64,000 nt of DNA from Delphinus delphis (GCF_949987515.2 NC_082694.2:10843958-10907957), one strand, 5' to 3'. Counted from the first letter of the stretch, positions 32,131 through 43,873 are shown. Notes: a model not told the origin generated them from the sequence alone. A program made the numbers and translations.

Positions 32131-32248
32131 AGCGCAACTCTTTTTTTCTTTTTTAATTGAAGTACAGTTGATTTACAATGTTATGTTAATTTCTGCTATA
32201 CAGCAAAGTGATTCAGATATATATATATGTATACATATATATATATTC

Positions 32249-32464
32249 TTTTTTTTTTTTTTTTTTTTTTTTGCGGTATGCGGGCCTCTCACTGTTGTGG
32301 CCTCTCCCGTTGCAGAGCACAGGCTCCGGACGTGCAGGCTCAGCGGCCATGGCTCACGGGCCCAGCCGCTCCGCGGCATGTGGGATCTTCACAGACCGGG
32401 GCACGAACCCGTGTCCCCTGCGTCGTCAGGCGGACTCTCAACCACTGCGCCACCAGGGAAGCCC
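32249..32464 (-). mobile_element. CHR-type SINE (short type) nested in L1
   Basis: A T run of more than 20 bases, GCGGTATGCGGGCC and the CCACCAGGGAAGCCC head. It inserted next to a (TA)n run (32217-32246) in the L1 3' UTR. Confidence 0.95.
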
Positions 32465-32951
32465 TATACATTCTTTTTTTAATATTCTTTTCTATTATGG
32501 TTTATCATAGGATACTGAATATAGTTCCCTGTGCTATAGAGTAGGACCTTGTTGTTTATCCATTCTATATATAAAAGCTTACATCTGCTAACCCCAACCT
32601 CCCACTCCATCCCTCCCCCAACCCCCTCCCCCTTGGTGACCACCAGTCTGTTCTCTATGTCTGTGATTCTGCTACTGTTTCATAGATGAGTTCATTTGTG
32701 TCATATTTTAGATTCCACATATAAGTAATATCATATGGTATTTGTCTTTCTCTTTCTGACTTACTTCACTTCACTAGTTGCATCCATGTTGCTGCAAATG
32801 GCATTATTTCAGTCTTTTTTATGGTTGAGTAGTATTCCATTGTATATATGTACCACATCTTTATCCATTCATCTGTTGATGGACATTTAGGTTGTTTCAG
32901 TGTCTTGGCTATTGTGAATAGTGCTGCTATGAACATAGGGGTGTGTGTATC

Positions 32952-33244
32952 ATTTTTTTAAAAATTTTATTTATTTATTTATGGCTGTGTTGGGTCTCCA
33001 TTTCTGTGCATGGGCTTTCTCTAGTTGCGGCGAGTGGGGGCCACTCTTCATCGCGGTGCGCGGGCCTCTCACTGTTGTGGCCTCTCTTGTTGCAGAGCAC
33101 AGGCTCCAGACGCATAGGCTCAGTAGTTGTGGCCTACGGGCCCAGTTGCTCCGCAGTATGTGGGACCCCCCCAGACCAGGGCTCGAACCCACGTTCCCTG
33201 AATTGGCAGGCAGATTCTCAACCACTGCGCCACCAGGGAGGCTC
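32952..33244 (-). mobile_element. CHR-1-like long SINE nested in L1
   Basis: ATTTATTTATTTAT-type tail, CTTTCTCTAGTTGCGGCG, CAGTAGTTGTGGCCTACGG and CCACCAGGGAGGCTC head. Target duplication TGTGTGTATC at 32942-32951 and 33245-33254. Confidence 0.95.
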
Positions 33245-34258
33245 TGTGTGTATCTTTTTGAATGAGAGTTTTGTCCAGATATATGCCCAGGATTGGGATT
33301 GCTGGTTAATATGGTAATTCTATTTTTAGTTTTCTGAGGAACCTCCATACTGTCTTCTCTAGCGGCTGCATCAATTTACATTCCCACCTACAGTGTGGGA
33401 GGGTTTCCTTTTCTCCATACCCTCTCCAGCATTTGTTATTTGTAGACTTTTTAATGATGGCCATTCTGATCCGTGTGAGGTGGTACCTCATTGTATTTTA
33501 AATTTGCATTTAATTAGCGGTGATGAGCATCTTTTCATGTGCTTATTGGCCATCTCTATGTCCTCTTTGGAGAAATGTCTAATTAGGTCTTCTGCCCATT
33601 TTTTGATTGGATAATTTTTTTCTTTTGTTGTTGAGTTGTATGCGCTATTTGTATATTTTGGAAATTAATCCCTTGTTGGTTGCATCATTTGCAAATATTT
33701 ACTCCCAGTCTGTAGGTTGTCTTTTTGTTTTGTTTATGGTTTCCTTTGCAGTGCAAAAGCTTGTAAGTTTGATTAGATCTCATTTGTTTATTTTTGCTTT
33801 TATTTCTATTGCCTTGGGAGACCGACCTAAGAAAACACTGGTATGATTTGTGTCAGAAAATGTTTTGCCTATGATCTCTTCTGGGAGTTTTATGGTGTCA
33901 TGTCTTATGTTTAAGTTTTAAAGCCATCTTAAGTTTTTTATTGTGTATTGTGAGAGGGTGTTTTCTAACTTCATTGATTTACGTGGCTGTCCAACTTTCC
34001 CAACACCACTTGCTGAAGAAACTGTCTTTTTCCCATTGTATATTCTTGCCTCCTTAATTGACTATAGATGTGTAGGTTTATTTCTGGACTCTGTATTCTG
34101 TTCCATTGACCCATATGTCTGCTTTTGTGCTAATACCATGCTGTTTTGATTACTGTAGCTTTATAGTATTGTCTGAAGTCTGGGAGGGTTATGCCTCCTG
34201 CTTTGTTCTTTTTATTCAGGATTGCTTTGGCAATTCTGGGTTTTTAGCTCAACTCTTT

Positions 34259-34598
34259 ATAAGATCAATGAGATAAACCCTCATGCTAGCCCTCTGACAG
34301 AGGAAAGGGTGTGGCCTCTGCTGGTGAGGGGGTATACCTACTTCAGTGTCTATTATTCTTTTATACACAATGTCTGGCATATAGTACAAAATTATTAGAC
34401 ATACAAAGGAGCAAGAAAATGTTAAATCACAATCAAGAGAAAAAGTAACCAGTAGAAGATCCACATATTAATTAGATGTTGGAATTAACAGACAAAGACT
34501 TAAAATAACAACTCTAAATATCTTAAGGCATTTAGAAATAAAATGAACAAACTAGAGAAATGGAAATGCTAAAAAAATTAAGCAGATGGGACTTCCAT
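34259..34598 (+). mobile_element. Old L1 5'/ORF1-region fragment, sense (probable)
   Basis: The part from about 34375 (GGCATATAGTACAAAATTATT, shortened; GTTGGAATTAACAGACAAAG; AAATGAACAAACTAGAGAAAT type) fits the L1 region upstream of ORF1. The first 100 bases are unassigned. Confidence 0.55.
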
Positions 34599-34789
34599 TT
34601 CCAATCTGGTATGTAAGGAGCTTGGAAGTCATTACTGCATCCTAACAACAAAGAAAAAACTGAAAAAACTGAAAAAATCAGCAACTCTTCTTAGAGTGGT
34701 TAGAGAAGTAAGGCCACAGGCAAACTGCTGTCCCCCAAATTAAAGAGACAGACAGGCAAATGAAAAGAATCAAAACATGCTGGAGCAGG

Positions 34790-35057
34790 GATTTCCCTGG
34801 TGGTCCAGTGGTTAAGACTCTGTGCTCCCAATGCAGGAGGCCTGGGTTCTATCCCTGTCAGGGAGCTAGATCTCACATGCCGCAACAAAAGATCCTGCAT
34901 GACGCAACTAAAGATCCCGCATGCTGCAACGAAGATTCCATGTGCCACAACTAAGACCAGGCACAGCCAAATGAATAAATAAATATTAAAAAAAGAATTA
35001 TATATAAAGAAATGAAAAAGAAAAGTAAACCCATAACAAAAAACAAGACAAAAAACA
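34790..35057 (+). mobile_element. CHR-1-like SINE with a long irregular A-rich tail and exact 18-bp target-site duplication
   Basis: Head TTTCCCTGGTGGTCCAGTGG, then CATGCCGCAACAAAAGATCC-type repeats, a classic AATAAATAAAT tail to about 34995, followed by another 60 A-rich bases. Duplication AAAACATGCTGGAGCAGG at 34772-34789 and 35058-35075. Confidence 0.95.
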
Positions 35058-35626
35058 AAAACATGCTGGAGCAGGAAGCTCTGTGGGATCAAGGACTGGG
35101 GTAGGAAACCTAAAATGTAATTAATGAATTGCTGGAGGGTCAGTGTGAACAAGTCTGATCTTGACTAGGTTGTCACAGAGAATATGAGAGAAAAATCGTC
35201 TCATGCTTCTGGCAGAAGGTGGTTAAAGGAACCACTTTGAAATATGCTAGAGAATTCTGTTCTTAAGGTCTGTCCTCAAGAGAAACTATTTTGCCAGAGC
35301 CTAAATGGATTTTTGTCTAATGGACTTGGAGGAAGTAAAATATCCAGGTCCGCTCTAGTCATCTTGGCCCACGTAGCAGGGCAAAACTAGGGAGCATGTG
35401 CAAAGTTAACTGTTCAGAGGCACAGGCTCACTAAAAGACTGGAATCTAATCATAGACCTACAGAATACTTTCCCTCCTTATCACCACATTACTAAAGGCT
35501 TATTTACCACAGTACCTTTTACTCAGTACATCCTGTCTAGCTCTCAGGATAAAAAAATTACAGGCACACTAAAAGGCAAAAAACACAGGTTTTAAAAATT
35601 GAAGGGGAAAAAAAAAAAAATTGAAG

Positions 35627-35960
35627 GGACTTCCCTGGTGGCGCAGAGGTTAAGAATCCGCCTGCCAATGCGGGGGACACGGGTTCGAGCCCTGGTCCGG
35701 GAGGATTCCACATGCCGCGGAGTGGCTGGGCCCGTGTGCCACAACTACTGAGCCCGCGTGCCACAACTGCTGAGGCCCGCGTGCCCTAGAGCCAGTGCTC
35801 CACAACAAGAGAAGCCACCGCAATGAGAAGCCTGCATGCCACAGCGAAGGGTGGCCCCTGCTCCCCGCAACTAGAGAAAGTCTGCGTGCAGCAACGAAGG
35901 CCCAACGCAGCCCAAGATAAATAAAATTTTTAAAAAAGATGATTCTTTAAAAAAAAAAGA
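35627..35960 (+). mobile_element. CHR-1-like long SINE, sense
   Basis: GACTTCCCTGGTGGCGCAG head, GCCACAACTACTGAGC blocks, CAACGAAGGCCCAACGCAGC, A-rich tail. The word AAATTGAAG occurs just before it (about 35618) and again just after (about 35963), consistent with a target duplication in the end of the adjacent antisense L1. Confidence 0.9.
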
Positions 35961-35963
35961 AAA

Positions 35964-36023
35964 AATTGAAGTATAGTTAATTTACAGTGTTGTATTAGTT
36001 TCAAATGTACAGCAAAGTGATTC

Positions 36024-36057
<34 letters not shown>

Positions 36058-36441
36058 TTTTCCATTATAGGTTATTACAAGATATTGAATATATTTCCCT
36101 GTGGTATAGAGTAGGTCCTTGTTGTTTACCTATGTTGTATATAGTAGGATGTCTATGTTAATCCCAAACTCCTAATTTATCTCTCCCCACCCCCCACTAT
36201 CCCCTTTGATAACCATAAGTTTGTTTTGTATGTCTGTGATTCTATTTCTGTTTTGTAAATAAGTTCATTTATATCATTTTTTAAGATTCCACATATAAGT
36301 GATATTATATGATATTTGTTTTTCTCTGTCTCAATTCACTTAGTATGATAATCTCTAGGTCCATCCATGTTGCTGCAAATGGCATTACTTCATTCATTTT
36401 TATGGCTGAGTAATATTATGGCTGAGTAATATTCCATTTTA

Positions 36442-36476
<35 letters not shown>

Positions 36477-36622
36477 ATATATCTCATATCTTCTTTATCC
36501 ATTCATCTGTTGATGGACATTTAGGTTGCTTCCATGTCTTGGTTATTGTATATAGTGCTGCTGTGAACATTGGGGTGCATGTATCTTTTCAAATTAGAGT
36601 TTTCTCTGGAATATGCCCAGGA
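35964..36622 (-). mobile_element. Young-type L1 3' UTR fragment, antisense, nested in the older L1
   Basis: Starts TTGAAGTATAGTTAATTTAC and follows the same 3' UTR as the L1 at 32144. It contains (TA)n at 36026-36054, a direct duplication of ATTATGGCTGAGTAAT near 36410-36440, and a (TATC)n run. It ends at TATGCCCAGG, where the older L1 resumes. Confidence 0.88.
36446..36482. repeat. (TATC)n microsatellite
   Basis: About eight to nine TATC units running into TATATATAT, inside the antisense L1 fragment. Confidence 0.93.
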
Positions 36623-36639
36623 GAAAAACCTAGTTTTGA

Positions 36640-38000
36640 AGAAACAGAGCAAGTATCAGAAGCAGACTCAGATATGGAAGAGATGTTTGAATGATTAGAT
36701 TAGAAATTTAAAACAACAATGATTAATATGCTAAGGGTGCTAATGGATAAAGTAGACAGTCCACAAGAACAGATGGGCAATGTAAGCAGGTGGATGTAAT
36801 TCTAAGAAAGAATTGAAAAGAAATGCTAGAGATAAAAAACACTGCAACAGAAATGAAGAATGCCTTCAATGGACTCATTAGTAGACTGGACATGGCTGAG
36901 AGAAGAATCTCTGAGCTTGATGATACATCAAGAGAAACTTCCAAAATGGAAAAGCAAAGAGCAAAAAGACAAAAAATGGTACAGGATATCTAAGAACTGT
37001 GGGACAAATACCAAAGTTATAATATGTGCATAAAGGCCATACCAGAAGGAGAAGAAAGGAAAAGAAAGAGGATAAATGTTTAAAGCAATAATGATAGAGA
37101 ATTTCTCCAAATTAATGTCAGACACAAAACCACAGAATCAGGAAGCTTAGTGTCTTAGTTCAGTCTGCTATAACAAAATACCACAGACTGGGTGACATAA
37201 ATTTGTTTCTCAGAGTTCTGGAGTCTAGAAGTCTGAGATCAGGGTGTTAGCATGATCAGGTACTGTGCCTGGTGAGAGCCTGCTTCCTAGTTCATAAGTG
37301 GCCATCTTCTCACTATAACCTCACATGGTGGAAGGAGTAAGGGAGCTTTCTTGAGCTTCCTTTACTAGGGCACTATTTCTATTCATGAGAGCTCTGCCCT
37401 CATGATAATCAGCTCTCAAAGACCCTACTTCCTAATACACTATACCGGGCATTAGGTTTCAACATATGAATTTTGGAGGAATACAAACACTCATACCATA
37501 GCACTCAGAGAACACTATGTATGATAAATTTCAAACAAACAAACCCAACAACAACCCACTATACCTAGGCATATCGTATAAAAACTGTAGAAAATCAAAG
37601 ATTAAAAAAATCTGGAAAGAAGCCAGAGGGAGGAAAAACTTACCTATAGTGGAGCAAAGATGAAAATTATGTCTGAATTCTCCTCAGAAATCATATAATC
37701 AAGAAGAAAGTGGAGTGAAATACTTAAAGTGTTGAGAAGAAAAAAAATCCATTAGCACAGAATTCTGTACTCTGTAAAATTACCCTTCAGAAGTGAAGGA
37801 GAAATAAAGACTTTCTCAAACAAAAATTGAGGGAATTTGTTGCCAGGATACTTGCCTTACAAGAACTGTTAAAAGAAGTTCTTTAGAGAGAAGGAAAATG
37901 ATATAGGTCAGAAAATTGGATCTATATAACTAAAGGAAGAGCATCAGAGAAGGACTAAATGAAAGTAAAACAAAACTTCTCTTATTCTTAATTGATCTAA
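36640..38000 (+). pseudogene. L1 ORF1 relic, interrupted by an LTR
   Basis: The coding-derived part of ORF1 (the RNA-binding coiled-coil protein of L1) is readable in pieces: Asp/Glu/Lys-rich segments near 36850-37120, then beyond the LTR the conserved C-terminal stretch near 37560-37880. In-frame stops and the 353-bp LTR at 37151 destroy it. Confidence 0.7.
37151..37503 (-). mobile_element. Solo MLT1/MST-type LTR (ERVL-MaLR) with 5-bp target-site duplication
   Basis: A complete LTR in reverse: it begins TGTCTTAGTTCAG and ends CATAGCA, so its sense ends are TG...CA. Internal marks include ACAGACTGGGTGACATAA, GTTCTGGAGTCTAGAAG and TCACATGGTGGAAGG. It sits in L1 ORF1 between CTTAG (37146-37150) and CTCAG (37504-37508); the L1 word there should be CTCAG, so the left copy has one change. 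Non-coding. Confidence 0.92.
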
Positions 38001-38365
38001 CAGATAACAATTTGTTCAAAATAATGACAGCAACAATGTATTCAATTATGTACATATATATACTTATGTATGTGTATATACATATATAAATATACACACA
38101 TATAAGTGAAATGAATGACAGCAATGTTACATGGACTGGAGGGAGGAATTAGGATTATTTTGTTATTATAAGGTACTCACATTGCCCATGAAGTGGTATA
38201 GTAATATTTGAAAGTGGACTTGGATTAGTTGTAAATGTATATTGCAGACTCTGGAGCAACGACTAAAAAAAAAAGTGTAAAAAAAAAAAAAGAAATATAA
38301 CTGATATGCTAAGAAAGGAGAGAAAATGGAATCATAAAAAATACCCAATTAAAACCACAAAAGGG

Positions 38366-38554
38366 GGCTTCCCTGGTGGCACAGTGGTTGAGAATCCACC
38401 TGCCGATGCAGGGGACATGGGTTTGTGCCCCGGTCCGGGAAGATCCCACGTGCCGCGGAGCGACTGGGCCCGTGAGCCATGGCTGCTGAGCCTGCGCGTC
38501 TGGAGCCTGTGATCCGCAACGGGAGAGGCCACAACAGTGAGAGGCCCGTGTAGT

Positions 38555-38580
<26 letters not shown>
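38366..38580 (+). mobile_element. CHR-type SINE (short type) nested in L1
   Basis: Head, box A variant TGGCACAGTGG, box B GGTTTGTGCCC, and a pure A tail of about 30 bases. Flanks AAAACCACAAAAGG (before) and AAAACGACAAAAGG (after) form the target duplication with one mismatch. Confidence 0.95.
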
Positions 38581-38587
<7 letters not shown>

Positions 38588-38715
38588 GACAAAAGGCAAA
38601 AAAGGAGTGGAAGAAAAGAACTGGAGCCAAGAACAATGTAACAAATAGAAAATAGTAACAAATATGGTAAATATTGATCCAACTATATCAATGATCACTT
38701 TAAATGTTAATGGTC

Positions 38716-38907
38716 GGGCTTCCCTGGTGGCGCAGTGGTTGAGAGTCCGCCTGCAGATGCAGGGGACGCGGGATCGTGCCCCGGTCCGGGAAGATCCCAC
38801 ATGCCGCTGAGCGGCTGGGCCCGTGAGCCATGGCCGCTGAGCCTGCGCGTCCAGAGCCTGTGCTCCGCAACGGGACAGGCCACGACAGTGAGAGGCCCGC
38901 GTACCAC

Positions 38908-38933
<26 letters not shown>
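38716..38933 (+). mobile_element. CHR-type SINE (short type) nested in L1 ORF2, exact 14-bp target-site duplication
   Basis: Duplication AAATGTTAATGGTC at 38702-38715 and 38934-38947. The A tail is about 28 uninterrupted bases, which suggests a fairly recent insertion. Box B has one change (GGATCGTGCCC). Confidence 0.97.
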
Positions 38934-38938
<5 letters not shown>

Positions 38939-41900
38939 TTAATGGTCTAAATACATCAAGTAAAAGACAAAGATTGTCAAAGTGGATCAAAAAACAAGAC
39001 TTCACTATATGTTGTCTACACCATATCCACTTTAAATATAAAGACACATATAGATTAAAAGTAAATGGATGGAGAAAGATATACCATGCTAATGCTAACC
39101 TAGAGAAAGTGGTTTTAGCTATATCAGTTTTAAGACAGAGCAGATTTCAGAGCAATGAAAGTTATTAGGGATATAGAGGGGCATTACGTAATGATAAAGC
39201 AGTCAGTTCTTTAAGAGTAATAACAATTCTTAATGTGTATGCATATAACAACAAAGCATCAAAATACGTGAGGCAAAAACTGGTAGAACTGCAAGAAGAA
39301 ATAGATGAATCCACTATTAAAGTCAGAGGCTTGAACACGCCTCTATCAGAAATGGACAGATCCATCAGGCAGAAAATGTATAGACTACTTCATTCAACAA
39401 CAGCAGAATACACCTTCTTATCAAGCTCACATGAAATATTCACAAATGTAGATCACATTCTGAGCCATAAAACATACCTTAACAATTTAAAACAATAGAA
39501 ATCATGCAATGTTTGCTCTCAGGCCAAAATTGAATTAAACTAGAAATCAATAACAGAAAGCTAGCTGGAAAAATCCCCAGATAATTGGAGGTTAAACAAC
39601 ACACTTCTAAATAATATATGGGTCAAAGAAGAAATCTCAAGATAAATTTTAAAATATTTTGAACTAAATAAAAATGAAAATAAACTTATCAAAATTTGTG
39701 TGATGCAGTGAAAGCAGTGCTTGGAGGAGATTTATAGCATTAAATGTATATGTTAGAAAAGAAGAAAGATCTGAAATCAGTCATATAAACTTCCACCTTA
39801 GGAAACTAGAAAAAGAAGAGTAAATTAAATCCAAAGTAAGTAGAAGGAAAAAAATTAGAGCAGAAATCAGTGAAATTGAAAAGAAGAAGTAGAGAAAACC
39901 AACAAACTCAAACGCTGGCTCTTTGAAGAGATAAATAAAATTGACAAGGCTTTAGCCAGGCTAAGAAAGAACAAAAGAGAGAAGACACAAATTACTAATA
40001 CCAGAAATGAAAGAGGGGACATTACTACAGATCCTTTATTAAAAGGATAATAAAGGAATATTATGAACAACTCTATGCCCACAAATTTGATAACCTGGAT
40101 AAAATGAGCAATTCTTTGAAAAATGCAATCTGCCAAAGCTTACACAAGAAGAAATAGACAATTTGAATAGGCCTATATATATTAAAGAAATTAAGGCAAT
40201 AATAACCTTCTAAAAGAGAACATGCCAAGCTCAGATGGGTTCACTGGTGAATTCTACTAAACATTTGAGGAAGAAATCATACCAATTCTCTACAATCTCT
40301 TGCAGAAGATAGAAGCAGAGGGAATACTTCCCTAACTTATTTGGTGAGGCCATTATTACCCTAATACAAAAACCAGACAAAGACATTGCAAGAAAAGAAA
40401 ACTACAGACCAATATCTTTCATAAACATAGATGCAAAAATCTTCAACAAAATATTAGCAAATTGAACCCAGCATGTATAAAAAGAATTATACACCACAAC
40501 CAAATGGGATTTATTCCAGGTATGCAAGGCTGGCTCAACATTTGAAAACCAGTTAATGTAATCCATCAACAAGCCAAAGAAGAAAAATCACATGATCATA
40601 TCAACAGAGGCAGAAAAAACATTCACAGAATCCAACACCCATTCATGATAAAAACTCTCAGCAAACTAGGGATAGAGGGGAACTTCTTCAATTTGATAAA
40701 GGACATCTACCAAAAATGTACAGCTAACATCAAACTTAATGGTGGGAAACTAGAAGCTTTATTGCTAAGATCAGGAAGAAGACAAGGATGTTCCCTCTCA
40801 TCTCTCCTTTTCAACATCATACTGGAAGTCTTAGTGGATGCAATAAGACAATAAAATAAAATAAAATATATACTGATTGGAAAGGAAGAAATAAAACTTT
40901 GTCCACAGATGACATAATTGTGTGTGTAGAAAATCTCAAAAAATTGACAACAGCAACAAAAAAAATTCCTAAAACTAGTAAGTGATTGTAGAAAGGTTGC
41001 AGGATAGAAAGTTAATAAGCAAAAGTCTATTGCTTTTCTATATGTCAGCAATGAACAAGAGAAAAATTAAATTGAAAAAAATACCATTTACATTAACACC
41101 CCACCAAATGAAATACTTAAGTGTAAATGTAACAAAATATGTACAAGATGTATATGAGGAAAATACAAAACTCTGACAAAAGAAATCAAATAAGTAAATA
41201 AATGGAGAGTAATTCCATGTTCATGAATAAGAAAATTCAATATTGTCAAGATGTCAGTTCTTCCCAACTTGATCTGTAGATTCAATACAATCCCAATCAA
41301 AATCCCAGCAAATTATTTTGTGGATATTAACCACCTGGTTCTAAAGTTTATGTGAAGAGGCAAAAGACCTAAAATTGCCAACACAACACTGAAGGAGAAG
41401 AAAAAAGTTGTAGAACTGACACTACTTGACTTCAAGACTTACTATAAATCAGCTACAATCAAGATGGTATGGTTTTGCTGAAGGAATAGACAAATAGATT
41501 AATAGAATAAAATAGAGAACCCAGAAGTAAGTCCAAACAGATATATTCAACCGATCTTTGACAAAGGAGCAAAGGCAATACAATGGAGAAAAGACAGTCT
41601 TTTCAACAAATGGTACTGGAACAATTGGATAGCTGCATGCAACAAATTAATCTAGACACAGACCTTACATCTTTCATAAAAATTACCTCAAAATGGATCA
41701 AAGGCATGAATGTAAAGTGCAGAATGATAAAACTCCTTGACGATAATATAGGAGAAAATCTACATGACCTCGGGTATGGTGATGACTTTTTAGCTATAAC
41801 ACAAAGACATGATTCCACGACAGAACTATTCGATAAACTACACTTAATTAAAATTTAAAACTGCTCTGTGAAAGACACTGTCAGAGAATAAGACAAGTCA

Positions 41901-42004
41901 CAGACTGGGAGAAAATACTTGCAAAATACTTATCTGATAAAAGATTGTTATCCAAAACATACAAAGAGCTCTTAAAACTCAATAATAAGAAAATGAATAA
42001 CTCT

Positions 42005-42128
42005 AGGACTTCCCTGACAGTCCAGTGGTTAAGACTCCATACTTCCAATGCAGTGGGCGTGGGTTCAATCCCTGGTCAGGAAACTAAGACCCACTTGCCA
42101 GTGTGGCAAAGAAAAAAAAAAAAAAAAA
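42005..42128 (+). mobile_element. Short CHR-1-like SINE nested in L1 ORF2
   Basis: GACTTCCCTGACAGTCCAGT head, GGTTCAATCCC box B, then directly an A run. At ~124 bp it matches the compact type seen at 10306. Flanks GAATAACTC / GAACAACTC are the probable target duplication. Confidence 0.92.
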
Positions 42129-43304
42129 GAACAACTCAATGAAATGGAAAAAGACCTGAAGAGAGACTTCACCAAAGAAGATATACAGATGGCAAAATAA
42201 GTATATGAAAAGATGCTCAACATCATATGTCATTAAGGTACTACAAATTAAAACAACAATGAGATACCACTACACACCTATTAGAATGGCCAAAATCCAA
42301 AACACTGACAACACCAAATGCCAGTAAGAACGTGGGAAAATAGGAGCTATCATTCACTCTTGGTGGAAATGCAAAATGGTTCAACCACTTTGGAAGACAC
42401 TTTAGCAGTTTCTCACAAAACTAAACATATTCTTACCATATAATCCAGCAATTGTGCTACTTGGTTTTTACCCAAATGAGTTGAAAACTTATGTTCACAC
42501 AAAAACTTGCATATGAATGTTTATTAATGATAGCCAAAACTTGGAAGCAGTTTTGTCATTTGGTAGGTGAATGGATAAACTGCACTATATCCAGACAACG
42601 GAATATTATTCAGTGCTAAAAATAAATGAGCTATCAAGCCATTAAAAGACAGGGAAGAATCTTAAACACATTTTATTAAGTGAAAGAAGCCATTCTGGAA
42701 AGGCTATGTACTGTGATTCCAACTGTATGATATTCTGGAAAAGGCAAAACTATGAAGACAGTAAAAAGATCAGTGGTTGCCAGGAGTTTAGCGGGGGAGT
42801 GATGAACAGGTAGAGAACATAGGATTTTTAGGGTACGGAAACTATTCAGTGATACTACATCGCTACAGTGATACTACAGTGGTGGATACCTGTCATGATA
42901 CGTTTGCCCAAACCCATAGAATATACAACACCAAGAGGGATCCCTAATGTAAACTCTAGACTTTGGGTGATAATGATGTGTCAATGTGGGTTTATCAATT
43001 GTGAAAAACGTACCACTTTGGTGAGGGATGTTGATAGTAGGGACAGGCAGAATATGGGAACTCTCTGCACTTTCAGCTCAATTTTGCTGTGAATATAAAA
43101 CTGCTATAAAAATAAAGTCTGTTAAAAAATAAGCAAATTGAAACTCTGGAATTAAAAAATACAATATCTGAAATGACATATTCATTTAATAGGCTTGATA
43201 GCAGATTGGATACAACAGAAGAAAGGATCAGTGAAAACTTAAAGGCCAGTCAAAATAAATTATCCAAACTGAAGCGTAGAAAGAAACCACCACCAGTAGC
43301 AGAC

Positions 43305-43873
43305 TAGAGTAAAAGTCAGCAGCCTGTGGATCCATGGGCCAAATCTAGCCTTCTGCTTGTTATTTTTTAAATCTATTAATTAAATTAAATTAATTAATTA
43401 ATTTTATTTTTGGTTGCATTGGGTCTTCACCGCTGCATGTGGTCTTTCTCTAGTTGCAGCGAGTGGGGGCTACTCTTGGTTGTGGTGGGCGGGCTTCTCA
43501 TTGCAGTGGCTTCTCTTGTTGCAGAGCACCAGGCTGAGTAGTAGCCTGCAGAGCACAGGCTCAGTAGTTGTGGCACACGGGCTTAGTTGCTCCCCGGCAT
43601 GTGGGATCTTCCCGGACCAGGGATCGAACCTGTGTCCCCTGAGTTGGCAGGCAGATTCTTAACCACTGTGCCACCAGGGAAGTCCCCTGCTGCTTATTTT
43701 TATAAATGAAGTTTTATTGAGACATAGGCATTCCGATTTGTTTAAGTATTATCTATGTCTGGTTTAGTACCACAATGGCATTGCTGAGTAGTTGTGACAG
43801 AGACCATATCGCCTGAAAAGCCTAAAATATTTACACTCTGATCCTTTAGAGAAAAAGTTTGCCAGCCCTTGGA
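43305..43873 (-). mobile_element. hAT-type (MER1/Charlie group) DNA transposon, non-autonomous, split by a SINE
   Basis: Left piece CAGCCTGTGGATCCATGGGCC and right pieces AGTTTTATTGAGACATAGGC, AGTTGTGACAGAGACC, GCCTAAAATATTTACAC, AAAGTTTGCCAGCCC match the familiar old hAT repeat with GGCAAACTTTTTCTGTAAAG ends. The exact subfamily is not determined. Confidence 0.75.
43362..43685 (-). mobile_element. CHR-1-like long SINE nested in the hAT element
   Basis: TTAATTAATTAATTTTATTTT tail (shortened), TTTCTCTAGTTGCAGCG, CAGTAGTTGTGGCACACGG, CCACCAGGGAAGTCC head. CTGCTTGTTATTTTT before and CTGCTGCTTATTTTT after form an imperfect target duplication. Confidence 0.92.

Larger units (their letters stand above)
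32144..34245 (-). mobile_element. Young-type L1 3' half (ORF2 C-terminal region and 3' UTR), antisense, with two nested SINEs
   Basis: Reversed L1 from its 3' end (TTAATTGAAGTACAGTTG, GATTTACAATGTTATG) through the 3' UTR and into ORF2 (CATTGGCCATCTC-type segments, GGTTATGCCTCCTGC). 5'-truncated, about 1.6 kb without the SINEs. Target duplication AGCGCAACTCTTT (32131-32143) and AGCTCAACTCTTT (34246-34258), one mismatch. Stops interrupt ORF2. Confidence 0.93.
38680..42440 (+). pseudogene. L1 ORF2 relic (endonuclease and reverse transcriptase)
   Basis: ORF2 encodes the L1 endonuclease/reverse transcriptase. Readable pieces: the N-terminal LNVNGLN-type motif, split by the SINE at 38716; an endonuclease part at 39235-39498 (VDHILSHK near its end) that lacks a stretch between MDRS and the YRLLH segment; a reverse transcriptase part at 40645-40854 (RQGCSLSSLLFNIILE); and a C-terminal part at 41583-41858. 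Frameshifts, stops and the SINE at 42005 make it inactive. Confidence 0.9.
34599..43134 (+). mobile_element. Old L1 LINE, sense, near full length, with at least seven later insertions
   Basis: Read + strand: a 5' UTR-like part (34599-36640), an ORF1 region (about 36640-38000), an inter-ORF part, ORF2 (about 38680-42440) and a 3' UTR ending in ATAAAAATAAAGTCTG and an A-rich end near 43134. Later insertions in it: SINEs at 34790, 35627, 38366, 38716 and 42005, a younger antisense L1 at about 35964-36622, and an MLT1-type LTR at 37151-37503. All coding regions carry stops and deletions. The 5' UTR assignment is by memory of L1 sequence and is the least certain part. Confidence 0.85.

Noticed and set aside
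34599..43134. Active L1
   Set aside because: Both ORFs carry many stops, deletions and several insertions.
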